In this document: piece by piece, positions 1 to 8,885 of the stretch
Numbering within the stretch: position 1 is the stretch's first letter
Layout of the letters: each line of letters begins with the position of its first letter
Assembly (NCBI RefSeq): GCF_004367745.1
Contig: NZ_CP037993.1
Span: forward strand, 2,852,001 to 2,916,000
Direction of reading: 5' to 3'
DNA: 64,000 bases
DNA from: Herbaspirillum huttiense
Lineage (GTDB): Bacteria; Pseudomonadota; Gammaproteobacteria; Burkholderiales; Burkholderiaceae_D
Position numbers and translations under genes: made by a program
The notes under the pieces: model-generated
Seen by the model: the letters and a program-made list of their open reading frames with translations, nothing else
Database searches by the model: none
Told to the model about the DNA's origin: nothing

Positions 1-844
1 AGCGCCAGTAGGGGTCATCCTCGATGATGCGCAGATCGAGCCGGGTGGCGACGGAAGCGATCTCGGCGCGGCGCGCGGCCGGCATGGTGCGGGTCGTCGG
101 ATTCTGCAGCGTGGGATTGAGATAGACCAGCCGCGCGCCATGCTTGCGCACCATGGTCGTGAGCAGATCCGGGCGCATGCCTTCGTGATCCACGCCGACC
201 GCAACCACGCGCCGCCCGAGCTGGGCTGCCGCCGCCAGCAGGCCAGGATAGGCCAGCGGTTCGGCCAGCACGGTTTCACCGGGACGGGTCTGCGACAGCA
301 GCAAGGCCGCCAGGGCCGACTGCGCGCCCGGACAGGCCAGCACCCGTTCGTCTTCCACCGGCCCCAGCATGTCCTGCAGCCACATCGCACCGGCGGCGCG
401 GTCGGCACTGCTGCCGCCACCCAGGTGATACGTCATCAGCAGATCGACATCACTGTGCATCAGTACCTGCGACACGCCCTGGCGCAGCAGGTCATCCAGA
501 TCGATACCGGCCGGCGGCGGCGGGATGTTCATCGACAGGTCGATTACCTGGCTCAGGTCCACCTTGGGCGCGGCCACGAAACTCCCGGCGGCGCCGCGTC
601 CTTCCAGCAACTGGCGGCGGCGCGCCTCGCCGTAGGCGCGGGTGACGGTGGTGAGATCGACGCCGAGGCGATCAGCCAGCATCCGCTGCGGCGGCAGGCG
701 ATCGCCAGGCTTGAGGCGTTCGTCGGCGATGGCCTGCTCCAGAAAGCCCACGATCTGCAGATAACGTGGACCGCCATGGGCCGTGAAACGGCTGATCCAG
801 TGCAGGGAGGGATCTGCGGTGTGTGAAGGGTCCGGTCGGGCCAT
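1..844 (-). CDS. MocR-family (GntR-HTH / aminotransferase-like) regulator, C-terminus outside window
   Basis: PLP-dependent transcriptional regulator of the MocR/PdxR type. The minus-strand reading frame is open from an ATG at 844 to the window edge (281 codons seen). The first ~80 residues form a GntR winged helix (RLPPQRMLADRLGVDLTTVT), followed by the start of a fold-type I aminotransferase domain with the PGAQSALAAL and YLNPTLQNPTT segments typical of the family. The PLP-binding lysine lies beyond the window. MocR proteins sense PLP or amino compounds and usually regulate a neighbouring gene and themselves. An inverted repeat sits just upstream. The effector and target cannot be told from sequence. 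Confidence 0.88.
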   Translation of the reverse strand, partial: MARPDPSHTADPSLHWISRFTAHGGPRYLQIVGFLEQAIADERLKPGDRLPPQRMLADRLGVDLTTVTRAYGEARRRQLLEGRGAAGSFVAAPKVDLSQVIDLSMNIPPPPAGIDLDDLLRQGVSQVLMHSDVDLLMTYHLGGGSSADRAAGAMWLQDMLGPVEDERVLACPGAQSALAALLLSQTRPGETVLAEPLAYPGLLAAAAQLGRRVVAVGVDHEGMRPDLLTTMVRKHGARLVYLNPTLQNPTTRTMPAARRAEIASVATRLDLRIIEDDPYWR

Positions 845-897
845 GGAGAATCCTGGTGAGGGGCTGCCTGCCGACGGTTGTGCAGGCGGACATCTAG

Positions 898-926
898 TAT
901 GGATGCACCAACAACAAAAATCCATA
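898..926. repeat. Inverted repeat upstream of the MocR-type regulator, candidate operator
   Basis: TATGGAT (898-904) and ATCCATA (920-926) form a perfect 7-bp inverted repeat with 15 bp between the arms, 54 bp upstream of the regulator start codon. The placement suits an autoregulatory operator. Binding is inferred, not shown. Confidence 0.45.
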
Positions 927-971
927 CATCGCCACTGCCCCTTGTACCAAGGTTTTCCGGGCTGCTGGCGT

Positions 972-1721
972 TTATGCGGAGGCCGAGCGCATCCATTCCA
1001 CCGCATCTTCTCCTGCGGCGATGCGCATCGGCGCGGCCGCCTCGGTCGCCGCCCGCCACACCGCTTCGGCTACATCGCTGGCGTGGGTGATCTGGCTGTG
1101 ATCCTGGAAATTGCTGAATACTTGCGCTGCGAGTGCGCCGTAAGCATCCGGGATCGCCCCTTCCATGCGCGGCCGGGCATTCTCGGCGAAGCGGGTCTGC
1201 GGTGCGCGCCCCGGCAGGACCAGACGCGCCTGCACGCCGACGCTGGCCAGTTCGAGGGCGACGGATTCGGTGAAGGCATTCACGGCAGCCTTGCTGGCCG
1301 TGTAGACCGCCAGCAGCGGCAAGGAGCGCAAGGTCACCGAGGAGGTGACATTGACGATCACGCCCGCGCCGCGCTGGCGCATCTGCGGGATGACCGCCTG
1401 TGTCATGGCGATGCTGCCGAGGGTGTTGGTGTCGAAGATCTCGCGCACCTGCTCCATGGGCTGGGCTTCGACGGCGGCGAGCGCGCCGATACCGGCATTG
1501 TTGACCAGCACGTCAATCGGGCCGGCCTCTGCGATGGCAGCGGCGATGCTGGTCCCGCTGGTCACATCCAGCGGCAGGATGCGCAGCCGGGGCGAGTCGG
1601 GCAGCAAGTCGCCGCGCGGTGTACGCATGGTGGCGATGACCTGCCAGTCGCGTTGCAGGAAGTACGAGGCGATTTCGAGGCCGAAGCCGGACGAACAGCC
1701 GGTGATGAGGACGGTTTTCAT
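972..1721 (-). CDS. Short-chain dehydrogenase/reductase (SDR)
   Basis: NAD(P)-dependent oxidoreductase of 249 residues. The N-terminus has the nucleotide-binding TGCSSGFG motif, then NNAG, and the catalytic YxxxK as YTASKAAV. The start at 1721 (MKTVLITG) was chosen because a Shine-Dalgarno AAGGA lies just upstream and the Rossmann strand begins immediately; the longer frame to 1844 has no comparable site and would overlap the divergent regulator. It is divergent from an AraC-type regulator, an arrangement in which the regulator often controls the SDR gene. The substrate is unknown. Confidence 0.9.
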   Translation of the reverse strand: MKTVLITGCSSGFGLEIASYFLQRDWQVIATMRTPRGDLLPDSPRLRILPLDVTSGTSIAAAIAEAGPIDVLVNNAGIGALAAVEAQPMEQVREIFDTNTLGSIAMTQAVIPQMRQRGAGVIVNVTSSVTLRSLPLLAVYTASKAAVNAFTESVALELASVGVQARLVLPGRAPQTRFAENARPRMEGAIPDAYGALAAQVFSNFQDHSQITHASDVAEAVWRAATEAAAPMRIAAGEDAVEWMRSASA

Positions 1722-1824
1722 GCTGGATTCCTTGTGAGGTGAAAGAGAACAAGGCGAAGAATAGGCGCCCGTGGCCGGACTTGCTACAATCCGGAGTCCA
1801 TCATTCATTGGCAATCGTCCAGCC

Positions 1825-2772
1825 ATGTCCGAACCATCACTCACCGATCCCCTGGCCGAAGTGGTCAGTCTGCTGCAGCCTGCCGCCCGCTACACCAAGT
1901 ACGTCCAGGGTGCCGGCGGCTGGCGGGTGCAGCGTTCCCGGCCGGAGCTGGCCTTCTATTGCGCGGTGCTGGAGGGCAGTTGCCGCATCCTGCGCGCAGA
2001 TGCCGGCGCAATGACCGAGGAGACCTCCATCGTGCTGCACGCCGGTGATTTTTTCCTCGCGCCGGCCTTGCAGGGTTTTACCCTGGCCAGCATGGACGAT
2101 TGCGATGACGCCCTGCTCAATGAAGACAATCCGCCACCGCGTCTGCCTGATGGGCGCTATCACCTGGGGACGCTGGGCTTGCCGCCGCAGGTGCAACTGG
2201 TGGTCGGCCATTGCGTCTTCGCCTCGCCCGATACGCCGCTGCTGCTCTCGCTGCTGCCCAGCCTGGTTGTGGTGCGCGCCCATGCGCGCCTGCATACGCT
2301 GGTGCAACTGGTGGGTGACGAATACCGCGCCGAGCGTCCGGCGCGCGACGTCGTGCTGGCGCGTCTGCTGGAGGTGCTGCTGATCGAAGCCCTGCGTTCC
2401 GGCACGGACACGGGTGCAGCCGCCACACCCGGCTTGCTGCGGGGTCTGGGCGATGTACGGCTGGCTGCGGCGCTGCGATCCATACATGCGCGGCCCGCCG
2501 ACAACTGGAACGTGCTGCGGCTGGCGCGGGCTGCTGCGCTGTCGCGCTCCTCTTTCTTTGAACGTTTCCGCCGTGAAGTCGGACTGGCTCCGATGGAATA
2601 CCTGCTGGCCTGGCGCATGGCACTGGCCAAACGGCTGCTGCTGGGCGAGGCGGCCTCCATGGCGACGGTGGCTCAGCAGGTAGGCTACAGCTCGGCCTCC
2701 ACCTTCAGCGTGGCCTTCAGCCGGCATGTCGGCGTGCCGCCGTCGCAGTTCGCCCAGCAGGGCAAGGCCTAA
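1825..2772 (+). CDS. AraC-family transcriptional regulator with cupin_6-type N-terminal domain
   Basis: A 315-residue regulator. The N-terminal ~190 residues look like the cupin_6 sensor domain (LVVGHCVF region near residue 133). The C-terminal ~100 residues carry the two AraC helix-turn-helix motifs, with ALSRSSFFERFRREVG in the first and VAQQVGYSSASTFSVAFSRH in the second. The start at 1825 (MSEPSLTD) is preferred over an upstream in-frame ATG at 1771 because family members start close to this motif. It is divergent from the SDR gene across ~100 bp and probably regulates it. The last 4 bp overlap the convergent GntR gene. Confidence 0.9.
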   Translation: MSEPSLTDPLAEVVSLLQPAARYTKYVQGAGGWRVQRSRPELAFYCAVLEGSCRILRADAGAMTEETSIVLHAGDFFLAPALQGFTLASMDDCDDALLNEDNPPPRLPDGRYHLGTLGLPPQVQLVVGHCVFASPDTPLLLSLLPSLVVVRAHARLHTLVQLVGDEYRAERPARDVVLARLLEVLLIEALRSGTDTGAAATPGLLRGLGDVRLAAALRSIHARPADNWNVLRLARAAALSRSSFFERFRREVGLAPMEYLLAWRMALAKRLLLGEAASMATVAQQVGYSSASTFSVAFSRHVGVPPSQFAQQGKA

Positions 2773-3407
2773 GCCGCCACGAAGCCGACCCGTTCCATGG
2801 TGCCGATATGCATGCTCAGCAACTGCACGGCACGGTCGGTCTTCTTGTCGCGCAGGGCTTCGATGATGAGGCGGTGATCGTGATCCGAACGCGGCTGCCA
2901 GCCGCGCTTGAAGCCGGTCGAGAACAGGTAGCGTGAATTGGTCAGCTGCAGTTGCTTCAACACCGCCAGCAGGCGCGGCATGCCACATTCGCTGGAGAGG
3001 ATGTCGTGGAACAGGTTGTTGGCGGCATCCCATTCGATCAGCGAAGCGGCCTGGGCACAGGCCTCCTGGGCGGCTTCCAGGCGGGCGATATGTTCGGGGC
3101 CGAACTTGCGGATGCTGTGGCGCAGGGCCAGGATTTCCAGCGAGCCGCGCATCTCGGCATTTTCCTTGACCGCCGCCCGGTCCACCTGCGTGACCCGCAC
3201 CCCGCGACGGGGCAATGTGAGCACCAATCCCTCGGCTTCCAACTGACGAAACGCTTCCCGTACCGGCACGTGGCTGGACTGGAATTCCTGTGCCACGTGA
3301 TCCTGCCGAAGCGCCGCCCCGCCTGCGATTTCACCGCGGATGATGCGCGTGCGCAGGACCTCCGCGATGCGTTCCACGGTGCTCGGATGCTCGGAATGAA
3401 GCGCCAT
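2769..3407 (-). CDS. bioR: GntR-family FCD-domain regulator, probable biotin repressor BioR
   Basis: A 212-residue GntR regulator: winged helix over residues ~8-70 (VAQEFQSSHVPVREAFRQLE), then an FCD-type all-helical effector domain. It lies directly upstream of and divergent from the biotin operon, and the intergenic region holds the decamer TTATAGATAA, which matches the BioR box TTATMKATAA known from alphaproteobacteria. Assignment as BioR is therefore by family, position and operator together. The box lies 5-14 bp before its own start codon, so autorepression is likely. BioR proteins are best described in alphaproteobacteria, so a copy in a betaproteobacterium-like genome deserves a check. 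Confidence 0.8.
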   Translation of the reverse strand: MALHSEHPSTVERIAEVLRTRIIRGEIAGGAALRQDHVAQEFQSSHVPVREAFRQLEAEGLVLTLPRRGVRVTQVDRAAVKENAEMRGSLEILALRHSIRKFGPEHIARLEAAQEACAQAASLIEWDAANNLFHDILSSECGMPRLLAVLKQLQLTNSRYLFSTGFKRGWQPRSDHDHRLIIEALRDKKTDRAVQLLSMHIGTMERVGFVAA

Positions 3408-3411
3408 ATTT

Positions 3412-3421
3412 TTATAGATAA
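3412..3421. promoter_or_regulatory. BioR-type operator box
   Basis: TTATAGATAA at 3412-3421 fits the published BioR consensus TTATMKATAA on both strands. It overlaps a second, longer dyad TAGATAATCTA (3415-3425). It sits between the GntR regulator and bioB, immediately before the regulator start and about 97 bp before bioB, in an AT-rich patch of otherwise GC-rich DNA. Confidence 0.75.
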
Positions 3422-3437
3422 TCTATGAAAAAAGAAA

Positions 3438-3467
3438 TTGTTGAACGAATTTGAGCGAAGTTAGAAT
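3438..3467 (+). promoter_or_regulatory. Candidate promoter of the biotin operon
   Basis: TTGTTG (3438-3443) and TAGAAT (3462-3467) are separated by 18 bp and lie 50-80 bp upstream of bioB, just downstream of the BioR-type box. This is the best sigma-70-like pair by eye in the divergent region. Confidence 0.4.
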
Positions 3468-3517
3468 CCGCCGAAGCTGAATTCTAAGCCTTTTCACTCA
3501 CGGACCGGATTTTATCG

Positions 3518-4528
3518 ATGAGCCAGTGCCCTTCCCCCGCCGCTGCCCAAGCCAGCGCTCCCCTGCATTTCCACCGCCCTTTGGCCGCCATCGACAGCAG
3601 CGCGGCCGAGCAGCTGTTTGAACTGCCCTTCCTCGATCTGCTGTACCGCGCACAGACCGTGCATCGCCAGCACCACCGCGCCAATGAAGTCCAGCTGTCC
3701 AGCCTGCTGTCGATCAAGACCGGGGGCTGCGCGGAAGACTGCGGCTATTGCTCGCAGTCGGCGCATCACAAGGAAGCGGGCGTGCCGGCCGGCAAGCTGA
3801 TGGGCGTGGACGAGGTAGTGCAGGCCGCACAAGCCGCGCGCGACCAGGGCGCGACGCGCTTTTGCATGGGTGCGGCATGGCGCAATCCCAAGCAGCGTGA
3901 CATGGCCGCACTCACCGAGATGGTCAGCCAGGTGCGCGCACTCGGGCTGGAGACCTGCATGACCCTCGGCATGCTGGAGCAAGCCCAGGCCGAGGCACTC
4001 AAGCAGGCCGGACTGGACTACTACAACCACAACCTCGATACCGCGCCCGATTTCTATGGCCAGGTCATCTCCACCCGCAGCTACCAGGATCGGCTGGACA
4101 CCCTGCAACGCGTGCAGGAAGCCGGCCTCAACGTCTGCTGCGGCGGCATCATCGGCATGGGTGAGACGCGCGCCCAGCGGGCCGGCCTGATTGCCCAGTT
4201 GGCCAGCCTGCCGGTGCCGCCGCAATCAGTGCCGATCAATCACCTGGTGCCGATCGCGGGCACGCCGCTGCAGGATGTGGCACCGCTGGACGAATTCGAA
4301 TTCGTGCGCACCGTGGCGGTGGCCCGCATCGCCCTGCCGCACGCGGTGATCCGCCTCTCCGCCGGGCGCGAGAGCATGAGCGAAGCGACCCAGGCACTGT
4401 GCTTTGCAGCGGGTGCGAACTCCATCTTCCTCGGGGCCAAACTGCTGACCACGGCCAATGCGCCGGTCTCGGCCGACCTCGACCTGCTGCAGCGCCTGGG
4501 CCTGCAAGCGGCAGCTGCGTCCGCCTGA
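3518..4528 (+). CDS. bioB: Biotin synthase
   Basis: Radical SAM enzyme that inserts sulfur into dethiobiotin, the last step of biotin synthesis. The cluster-binding CxxxCxxC is visible as CAEDCGYC (Cys71, Cys75, Cys78), and the family segments [16 protein letters not shown] and LSAGRESM follow in order. The length of 336 residues is normal. It is the first gene of the operon bioB-P450-bioF-bioA-bioD; its stop codon overlaps the next ATG by one base. Control by the BioR-type box upstream is inferred. Confidence 0.98.
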   Translation: MSQCPSPAAAQASAPLHFHRPLAAIDSSAAEQLFELPFLDLLYRAQTVHRQHHRANEVQLSSLLSIKTGGCAEDCGYCSQSAHHKEAGVPAGKLMGVDEVVQAAQAARDQGATRFCMGAAWRNPKQRDMAALTEMVSQVRALGLETCMTLGMLEQAQAEALKQAGLDYYNHNLDTAPDFYGQVISTRSYQDRLDTLQRVQEAGLNVCCGGIIGMGETRAQRAGLIAQLASLPVPPQSVPINHLVPIAGTPLQDVAPLDEFEFVRTVAVARIALPHAVIRLSAGRESMSEATQALCFAAGANSIFLGAKLLTTANAPVSADLDLLQRLGLQAAAASA

Positions 4529-5694
4529 TGCCGCTGCACTGGAGCACCGCCCACTGCGGCGGAGCCTGGGTCATCACCGGCTACGAGGAAGTGGCCGCTG
4601 CCTTGCGCGACCCCCGCTTCTCCGTGCGGCGCGCGGCCCGCTGGATCAACAGCGGGCTCGGCGATACCGGTAATGGGCAGCAGGACGAAGCGCAGCGTCA
4701 GTTCAAGCGCCTGTTCTCGCGTTCCTTGCTGTTCCTCGACGGCCGCGCCCATCGCCGCCTGCGCGGCGTACTCAATCCGGGATTCAAACCGGCTGACCTG
4801 CAAGCCCGGCGCGGCGACATCACCGCACTGGCACAGCGGCTGGCCGATGACATCGTGACCGATCCGCAGGCAGCACGCGGCTTCGATTTCATCGCGCGCT
4901 TTGCACGTCCCTTGCCCGCCCTGGTGATTGCGCAACTGCTGGGATTGCCCGACCGCGTACCGGCGGAATTCATCGACTGGGCGGCCGATCTGGCGGCCTT
5001 CATCGGCAGTCCGACGCCGGACGCCACGCAGACCCTCGCGGCGCAACAGGCCATGCGCAGTCTGTGTGATTTCTTCAGTCAGGCGCTGGCGCGAGCGGAC
5101 GAGCTGCCCGAGGCTTGTCTTCTGCGCGGCCTGCTGCAAGCCCATGCAAGCGGGCAACTGAATCGCAACGAGCTGCTGGCCCAGTGCTGCACCCTGCTCT
5201 TTGCCGGCTACGAGACCACCCGCAATCTGCTGGGCAATGGCGTGCTGGCCCTGCTGCAAGATCCCGTGCAATGGGCCGCGCTCAAGGCCCGCCAAGCGGA
5301 CCCCGCCGCCCTGCGGATGGCCGTGCGGGAGATGCTGCGCCATGACAGCCCGGTGCAGTACACCGGCCGCCGCCTGTTGCAGGACGTGACGCTGGCCGGT
5401 CAACGCCTGCAGCGCGGTCAGCTGGCCATCCTGCACATCGGGCAAGCCAATCACGATGCGCGCCGCTTCCGTGATCCGCAGCGTTTCGATATCCGGCGTG
5501 ACGAAGGCATGCACCTGTCCTTCGGCCAGGGGCCGCACGTCTGCCTGGGTGCGGCACTGACGCAACTGGAAGCCGAAATCGCTTTCAGCGTGCTGATGCA
5601 GCGCCTGCCCACGCTGTCCCTCGCTGACGAAACGCCGGTGTGGCAAAGCAATGCAGCCTATCGGGCGCTGGATCGCTTGTCCGTTTTTTTCTGA
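4528..5694 (+). CDS. Cytochrome P450 within the biotin operon (BioI-like role inferred)
   Basis: A 388-residue soluble P450 with no membrane anchor. It has the I-helix oxygen-binding motif AGYETT, the K-helix ExxR as EMLR, and the heme-binding loop FGQGPHVCLG with the cysteine ligand at Cys339. The ATG overlaps the bioB stop by one base (TGATG), so it is translated as part of the biotin operon. In Bacillus subtilis the P450 BioI cleaves fatty acyl-ACP to give pimeloyl-ACP for BioF; a similar role here would explain why bioC and bioH are not in the operon. Function is inferred from context; no redox partner is encoded nearby. Confidence 0.9.
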   Translation: MPLHWSTAHCGGAWVITGYEEVAAALRDPRFSVRRAARWINSGLGDTGNGQQDEAQRQFKRLFSRSLLFLDGRAHRRLRGVLNPGFKPADLQARRGDITALAQRLADDIVTDPQAARGFDFIARFARPLPALVIAQLLGLPDRVPAEFIDWAADLAAFIGSPTPDATQTLAAQQAMRSLCDFFSQALARADELPEACLLRGLLQAHASGQLNRNELLAQCCTLLFAGYETTRNLLGNGVLALLQDPVQWAALKARQADPAALRMAVREMLRHDSPVQYTGRRLLQDVTLAGQRLQRGQLAILHIGQANHDARRFRDPQRFDIRRDEGMHLSFGQGPHVCLGAALTQLEAEIAFSVLMQRLPTLSLADETPVWQSNAAYRALDRLSVFF

Positions 5695-5704
5695 AAGCCC
5701 CTCC

Positions 5705-6865
5705 ATGCAAGATTTCACCCGTGAGCTGGACGCCCTCGCCAGCCAGAGCCTGCTGCGCACGCGGCGTGTGGTCGACGGTCCGCAGGGACCGCTGCTGCAG
5801 GTCGATGGACACGACGAATTGTCCTTCTGCAGCAACGATTACCTGGGCCTGGCCAACCATCCGCAGCTCATCGCCGCTGCCGCCGAGGCCTTGCAGCGCT
5901 ATGGCGTGGGTGCAGCGGCCTCGCCTCTGATCAGCGGCCACAGCCGCGCGCATGAAACGCTGGAAGCCGAACTGGCGGCCTTTGTCCGCAGGCCTTCGGC
6001 GCTGGCGTTCGGCAATGGCTACATGGCCAACCTGGGGGTCGCCGCAGCGCTGGCCGGCAAAGGGGATACCGTCATCGTGGATCGCCTGGCCCATGCCTCG
6101 CTGATCGATGGCGCACGCTTGTCCGGGGCCAGCCTGAAGGTATTTCCGCACAACGATGTGAGCCGTCTGGAGCAGGTGCTCTCCCGCTGCAGCAGCCCTC
6201 GCAAGCTGGTGCTCACCGATGCCGTGTTCAGCATGGATGGCGACCTGGCCCCGTTGGCCGAACTGGCGGCAGTGTGCGCCCGGCATGAGGCCTGGCTGCT
6301 GGTGGATGACGCCCATGGCCTGGGCGTACTTGGTCCGCAAGGACGAGGCAGCCTGGCCCTGGCGGGCGTACAGGCGCCGCACGTGCTGCTGATGGGCACG
6401 CTGGGCAAGGCGGCCGGGGTGGCCGGCGCTTTCGTCGCCGGTGATGCCGGCGTGCTTGCATGGATCCTGCAGCGCGCCCGTACCTACATGTTCAGCACGG
6501 CGCATCCCCCCGCGCTGGCCGCCGCCACCTCGGCCAGCCTGCGCCTGATCGCCCGCGAAGAATGGCGGCGCGCGCATCTGCAGGTACTGGCCAAGCAATT
6601 GCGCAGCGGACTGGCGGGGCTGCCGTGGACACTGCTGCCCTCCCCGACCGCCATCCAGCCGCTGATCGTGGGCGACAATGCGGCCGCCCGCGCCCTCTCG
6701 GCGGCCCTGCGCGTCAGGGGCATCTGGGTGCCGGCGATCTGCCCGCCCACGGTCCCCAAGGGGACAGCCCGGCTGCGCATCAGCCTGTCAGCCCTGCATA
6801 CCCCGGCCGATGTGGCGCGCCTGGTGGCGGCACTGAGATCACTGGCCCAAGGAGAATCCGCATGA
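5705..6865 (+). CDS. bioF: 8-amino-7-oxononanoate synthase
   Basis: PLP enzyme that condenses a pimeloyl thioester with L-alanine to give KAPA, the first ring-assembly step of biotin synthesis. The 386-residue product has the alpha-oxoamine synthase landmarks CSNDYLGLA, GNGYMANL, DDAHGLGVLG and the PLP lysine in GTLGKAAG (Lys235). The ATG at 5705 lies 10 bp after the P450 stop. The stop overlaps the bioA start (ATGA). Confidence 0.97.
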   Translation: MQDFTRELDALASQSLLRTRRVVDGPQGPLLQVDGHDELSFCSNDYLGLANHPQLIAAAAEALQRYGVGAAASPLISGHSRAHETLEAELAAFVRRPSALAFGNGYMANLGVAAALAGKGDTVIVDRLAHASLIDGARLSGASLKVFPHNDVSRLEQVLSRCSSPRKLVLTDAVFSMDGDLAPLAELAAVCARHEAWLLVDDAHGLGVLGPQGRGSLALAGVQAPHVLLMGTLGKAAGVAGAFVAGDAGVLAWILQRARTYMFSTAHPPALAAATSASLRLIAREEWRRAHLQVLAKQLRSGLAGLPWTLLPSPTAIQPLIVGDNAAARALSAALRVRGIWVPAICPPTVPKGTARLRISLSALHTPADVARLVAALRSLAQGESA

Positions 6866-8208
6866 CCATTGCAAGCCCGCTGGCCGCCCGCAGCCTGCGC
6901 AGCGTGTGGCATCCCTGCACCCAGATGCGCCAGCATGAGCGCACGCCTCCCATCGCGCTGGCCCGTGCGCACGGTGCATGGCTGGTCGATACCGAAGGAC
7001 GGCGCTATCTGGATGCCATCAGTTCCTGGTGGGTCAATCTGTTCGGACATACCAATGCGCGCATCAATGCGGCCCTGATCGACCAGTTGGGCCAGCTGGA
7101 GCACGCCATGCTGGCAGGCTTCACGCATGAGCCGGTGGTGCAGCTCTCCGAGCGGCTGGCGGCGCTGACGGAGCATGCGCTGGGCCATTGTTTCTATGCC
7201 TCGGACGGTGCCTCGGCGGTGGAGATCGCGCTGAAAATGAGCGTGCATGCATGGCGCAATGCCGGGCATGCAGACAAGAATGAATTCATCTGCATCGCCG
7301 GCGGCTATCACGGCGAGACCGTGGGGGCGCTCGGCGTGACCGACACGCCGCTCTTTCGCAGTGCCTATGAATCCCTGCTGCGTCCGGCACATATCGCTGC
7401 CTCGCCCGATGCGCGCCAGGCGGGACCGGGCGAGACGGCCGCCGATGTCAGCCGCCGCGCGCTGGCCGATGTCGAAAGGCTGCTGCAGGAACGCAGCGGA
7501 CGCATTGCCGCCCTCATCGTCGAACCGCTGGTGCAATGCGCTGCGGGCATGGCCATGCATGATCCACAGTATGTGCGCGGACTGCGCGGGCTGTGCGATG
7601 CCTACGGCGCGCACCTCATCGCCGACGAGATCGCGGTCGGCTGCGGGCGTACCGGCCGCTTCTTCGCCTGTGAGCAGGCGGGCGTGTGGCCGGATCTGCT
7701 GTGCCTGTCCAAGGGTATCAGCGGTGGCTACCTGCCGCTGTCGCTGGTGATGGCCAGCGAGGCCATCTATGCCGCTTTTTACGATGACGATGTGCGGCGC
7801 GGCTTCCTGCATTCGCACTCCTATACCGGCAATGCACTGGCGTGCCGTGCTGCGCTGGCGACGCTGGACATCTTCGAGCAGGAACAGGTGCTGGACCGCA
7901 ATGCCCGGTTCGCTCCGGTGCTGGCCCAGGCCCTGCAGCCGCTGGCGCAGGATGCGCGGGTGCAGCACGTGCGCCAGCGCGGCATGATCTGGGCTTGTGA
8001 TGCGCGCATCGATGATGCCGCCGTCGCGGCAGGTTTTTCGCGCCGGCTCGCCGACGAGGCCGCGCAACGCGAACTGCTGGTGCGCCCGATCGGCAAAACG
8101 CTTTACGTGATGCCGCCCTACATCCTCGATACGGCCCAGGCGCAATGGCTGGGCGAGCGTCTGCATGCGGCCTTCGATGCGGCGATGCGCGCCGAGCCTC
8201 GCCCATGA
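6862..8208 (+). CDS. bioA: Adenosylmethionine-8-amino-7-oxononanoate aminotransferase
   Basis: Class III PLP aminotransferase converting KAPA to DAPA with S-adenosylmethionine as amino donor. Of 448 residues, the N-terminus has WHPCTQM and SSWWVN, which are BioA signatures; the centre has ADEIAVGCGRTG and the PLP lysine in LSKGISGGYLPLS. Start ATG at 6862 overlaps the bioF stop by 4 bp and follows a GGAGA ribosome site. Its stop in turn overlaps bioD, showing translational coupling along the operon. Confidence 0.97.
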   Translation: MTIASPLAARSLRSVWHPCTQMRQHERTPPIALARAHGAWLVDTEGRRYLDAISSWWVNLFGHTNARINAALIDQLGQLEHAMLAGFTHEPVVQLSERLAALTEHALGHCFYASDGASAVEIALKMSVHAWRNAGHADKNEFICIAGGYHGETVGALGVTDTPLFRSAYESLLRPAHIAASPDARQAGPGETAADVSRRALADVERLLQERSGRIAALIVEPLVQCAAGMAMHDPQYVRGLRGLCDAYGAHLIADEIAVGCGRTGRFFACEQAGVWPDLLCLSKGISGGYLPLSLVMASEAIYAAFYDDDVRRGFLHSHSYTGNALACRAALATLDIFEQEQVLDRNARFAPVLAQALQPLAQDARVQHVRQRGMIWACDARIDDAAVAAGFSRRLADEAAQRELLVRPIGKTLYVMPPYILDTAQAQWLGERLHAAFDAAMRAEPRP

Positions 8209-8885
8209 GCGGCCGCAGCTATTTCGTGACCGGTACCGATACCGGCGTCGGCAAGACGCTGGTGGCGTCCGCGCTCATCCACTTGCACGCCGCGCGAGGC
8301 GTGCGTGCCGGCGGCATGAAGCCGGTGGCGTCCGGGGCTTTCCAGCAGGACGGCGTCTGGTGCAACGAGGATGTGCTGGCCTTGCAGGCCGCGGCCAATG
8401 TGGATTTGCCGCTGCACCTGGTGAATCCCTACCTGCTGCGGCAGGCCACGGCGCCGCACATTGCAGCGGCGGAGGAAGGCGTGCAGATTGCACTCGATCA
8501 TCTGGCGCTATGCCATGCGCAATTGCAGTCGGCGTGTGACGTACTGATTGTGGAAGGTGCGGGTGGCTTCATGGTGCCGCTCGATGCGGACCACAACAGC
8601 GACGATCTGGTGGCCCGGCTGGGCTTGCCCGTGATCCTCGTGGTCGGCATCCGCCTTGGCTGCATCAATCATGCCTTGCTCAGTGCGCTGGCCATCCGCA
8701 CGCGCGGGCTGCGCCTGGCTGGCTGGGTGGCCAATCATGTCGATGCGCGAGAGACGCAGGCCGGCGCCATGGTGAACACGCTGGTGCAGCGGCTGCAAGC
8801 GCCGCTGCTGGGGCGTCTGCCCTGGTCACCTGACATGACGGCGGCCCAAGTGGCTGGTCTTCTTACTTGGCCAGATCCATCTTGA
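8205..8885 (+). CDS. bioD: Dethiobiotin synthetase
   Basis: ATP-dependent ligase forming the ureido ring of dethiobiotin from DAPA and carbon dioxide. The 226-residue product has the P-loop GTDTGVGKT at residues 10-18, GMKPVASG, and VEGAGGFMVPL. The ATG overlaps the bioA stop (ATGA). It is the last gene of the operon; its final 23 bp overlap the 3' end of the convergent next gene, and no hairpin terminator was seen between them. Confidence 0.97.
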   Translation: MSGRSYFVTGTDTGVGKTLVASALIHLHAARGVRAGGMKPVASGAFQQDGVWCNEDVLALQAAANVDLPLHLVNPYLLRQATAPHIAAAEEGVQIALDHLALCHAQLQSACDVLIVEGAGGFMVPLDADHNSDDLVARLGLPVILVVGIRLGCINHALLSALAIRTRGLRLAGWVANHVDARETQAGAMVNTLVQRLQAPLLGRLPWSPDMTAAQVAGLLTWPDPS

